Source: DATKCJ01 sp035513275 (GTDB lineage: Bacteria > Verrucomicrobiota > Verrucomicrobiia > Opitutales > Opitutaceae). From it: a DNA stretch of 6,589 bases. Within the stretch, counting starts at the first letter, position 1; each line of letters opens with the position of its first letter. A model generated the notes under the pieces. It was not told the DNA's origin, made no database searches, and saw only the letters and a program-made list of their open reading frames with translations. The position numbers were made by a program, and so were the translations under genes. This document shows positions 5,901 through 6,589 of this stretch, one piece after another. The DNA is taken from NCBI GenBank assembly GCA_035513275.1, contig DATKCJ010000171.1, positions 1-6,589 of the forward strand. Reading direction: 5' to 3'.

Positions 5901-5987
5901 GTCATTGCGAGTGAGGCGAAGCCGAGCGTGGCAATCCAGCTAGAATTCCGGATGGATTGCTTCGTCGCTCCGCTCCTGCAATGACAA
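5899..5987. repeat. Dispersed palindromic repeat (CATTGC...GCAATG type, REP/MITE-like)
   Basis: The outer arms TTGTCATTGC (5899-5908) and GCAATGACAA (5978-5987) match perfectly over 10 bases. The inner arms GCAATCCA (5931-5938) and TGGATTGC (5953-5960) match over 8 bases. Between them are two degenerate, GC-rich stretches of the GAGCGAAGCGACGAAGC kind. This closely resembles a palindromic intergenic repeat known from many unrelated bacterial genomes. It fills most of the 126-base gap between the homospermidine synthase and decarboxylase genes and would be transcribed with them as a long imperfect hairpin. No transposase is in view, so it is probably a non-autonomous element. Confidence 0.8.
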
Positions 5988-5996
5988 CAGAAAGGA

Positions 5997-6589
5997 TCAA
6001 CCGGCGTCGGTGACGAGGAAGTTCTTAAACTGCCACGGATCCTTACGGTCGAGGTCGGGCTTGTTGTGGCGGTCGAATGTCGAGTCGCGGCCCTTGAGCG
6101 GCGTCCAGTCGGAGGACTTCGAGATCCACTTGCCGAGGTAGGGCATCGCGACGCCGAGGATGTAGTCGTGCGGCAACTCGTCGGGCACGCGGATGCCTTC
6201 CTGCGGGTTCTCGATCATCCACATCGACGCGGCGACAACGGAGATCGCGACCTGCATCGTGGTGGCGTTCTGGTGCGGCACGAGACGGCGCGACTCCTCG
6301 ATGGTGAGGTCGGAGCCGACCCACCACGAATTGTAGGCATGGCCCATGATCAACGCGCCGAGGATGTCGGAGCCGGCGGTGATCTCGTCGTTCATGATGC
6401 GCTGGCGCTCGTTGAGCTTGTAGTTGTAGCCGCGCATCTCGTTGAGCGAAGCGATCGCCTCGTCGCACGGGCAGTAGGCGTAGTGCATCGTCGGGCGGTA
6501 GACGGCCTTCTTGCCGTCCCAGACGGTGAGCTTGTCGGAGATGGTGAACGCCTCGCCGTGGCGCACAACCATGCCGAGGATGTTGTAGT
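5997..6589 (-). CDS. hss: Homospermidine synthase, partial (N-terminal part beyond right edge)
   Basis: Bacterial homospermidine synthases use NAD to join two putrescines (or spermidine and putrescine) into sym-homospermidine and act in the cytoplasm. The frame is open to the right edge; 196 residues plus two bases are visible, beginning YNILGMVVRHGEAFT and ending VTDAG before TGA (5999-5997). The family has about 470-480 residues, so this is the C-terminal 40 percent and the N-terminal NAD-binding fold is not in view. Characteristic stretches I recognise are NILGMVVRHGEAFTISD, GHAYNSWWVGSDL, LVPHQNATTMQVA, MWMIENPQEG, AMPYLG, SDWTPLKGR and DPWQF near the end. The ATG at 6572-6570 is internal, not the start. 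An ornithine decarboxylase follows on the same strand, a known and sensible partnership. The main alternative is another saccharopine-dehydrogenase-like protein; the C-terminal motifs argue against that. Confidence 0.87.
   Translation of the reverse strand, partial: YNILGMVVRHGEAFTISDKLTVWDGKKAVYRPTMHYAYCPCDEAIASLNEMRGYNYKLNERQRIMNDEITAGSDILGALIMGHAYNSWWVGSDLTIEESRRLVPHQNATTMQVAISVVAASMWMIENPQEGIRVPDELPHDYILGVAMPYLGKWISKSSDWTPLKGRDSTFDRHNKPDLDRKDPWQFKNFLVTDAG

Noticed and set aside
4743..5984. 413-residue plus-strand frame opposite the decarboxylase
   Set aside because: It is a complementary shadow of the decarboxylase, dominated by Val, Asp, Glu, Arg and Leu repeats, and it runs into the palindromic repeat.
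5997..6572. Independent 191-residue protein starting at ATG 6572
   Set aside because: The frame continues open to the edge with family-like residues (YNILG) before that Met, so it is an internal codon of a longer gene.

Overview
The window is GC-rich bacterial chromosome, almost fully coding. It carries six recognisable genes of ornithine metabolism and no mobile-element genes, rRNA, tRNA or CRISPR. The gene content, the ArgB variant sequence (KYGGSFMD, HGGGKAI) and the argB-argD-argF order resemble Verrucomicrobiota (Opitutaceae-like). That placement is an inference from memory of the families, and a proteobacterium cannot be excluded.

Left half, minus strand, read right to left: argB (N-acetylglutamate kinase, 3174-2293), argD (acetylornithine aminotransferase, 2133-895), then argF (ornithine carbamoyltransferase, 826 to the left edge, C-terminus missing). 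Gaps are 159 and 68 bases and the genes are probably one operon. The argD-argF gap holds two overlapping, mutually exclusive hairpins. argJ (ornithine acetyltransferase, plus strand, 3347-4669) diverges from argB across a 172-base region that should contain both promoters.

Right half, minus strand, convergent with argJ: the C-terminal part of a homospermidine synthase gene (right edge to 5997), then a fold-III PLP ornithine decarboxylase (5870-4731). A palindromic dispersed repeat (5899-5987) sits between them. The argJ and decarboxylase stop codons face each other across 61 bases, and each stop codon lies inside its own inverted repeat. The larger is a perfect 24-bp stem.

Together the genes surround ornithine. 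ArgB, ArgD and ArgJ belong to the acetyl-recycling route that makes it (argC is not in view). ArgF sends it to citrulline and arginine. The decarboxylase and homospermidine synthase send it to putrescine and sym-homospermidine. No individual enzyme is new. The less expected material is in the short non-coding stretches: stop-codon palindromes, competing hairpins, a start-associated repeated segment, and no Shine-Dalgarno at any of five starts.
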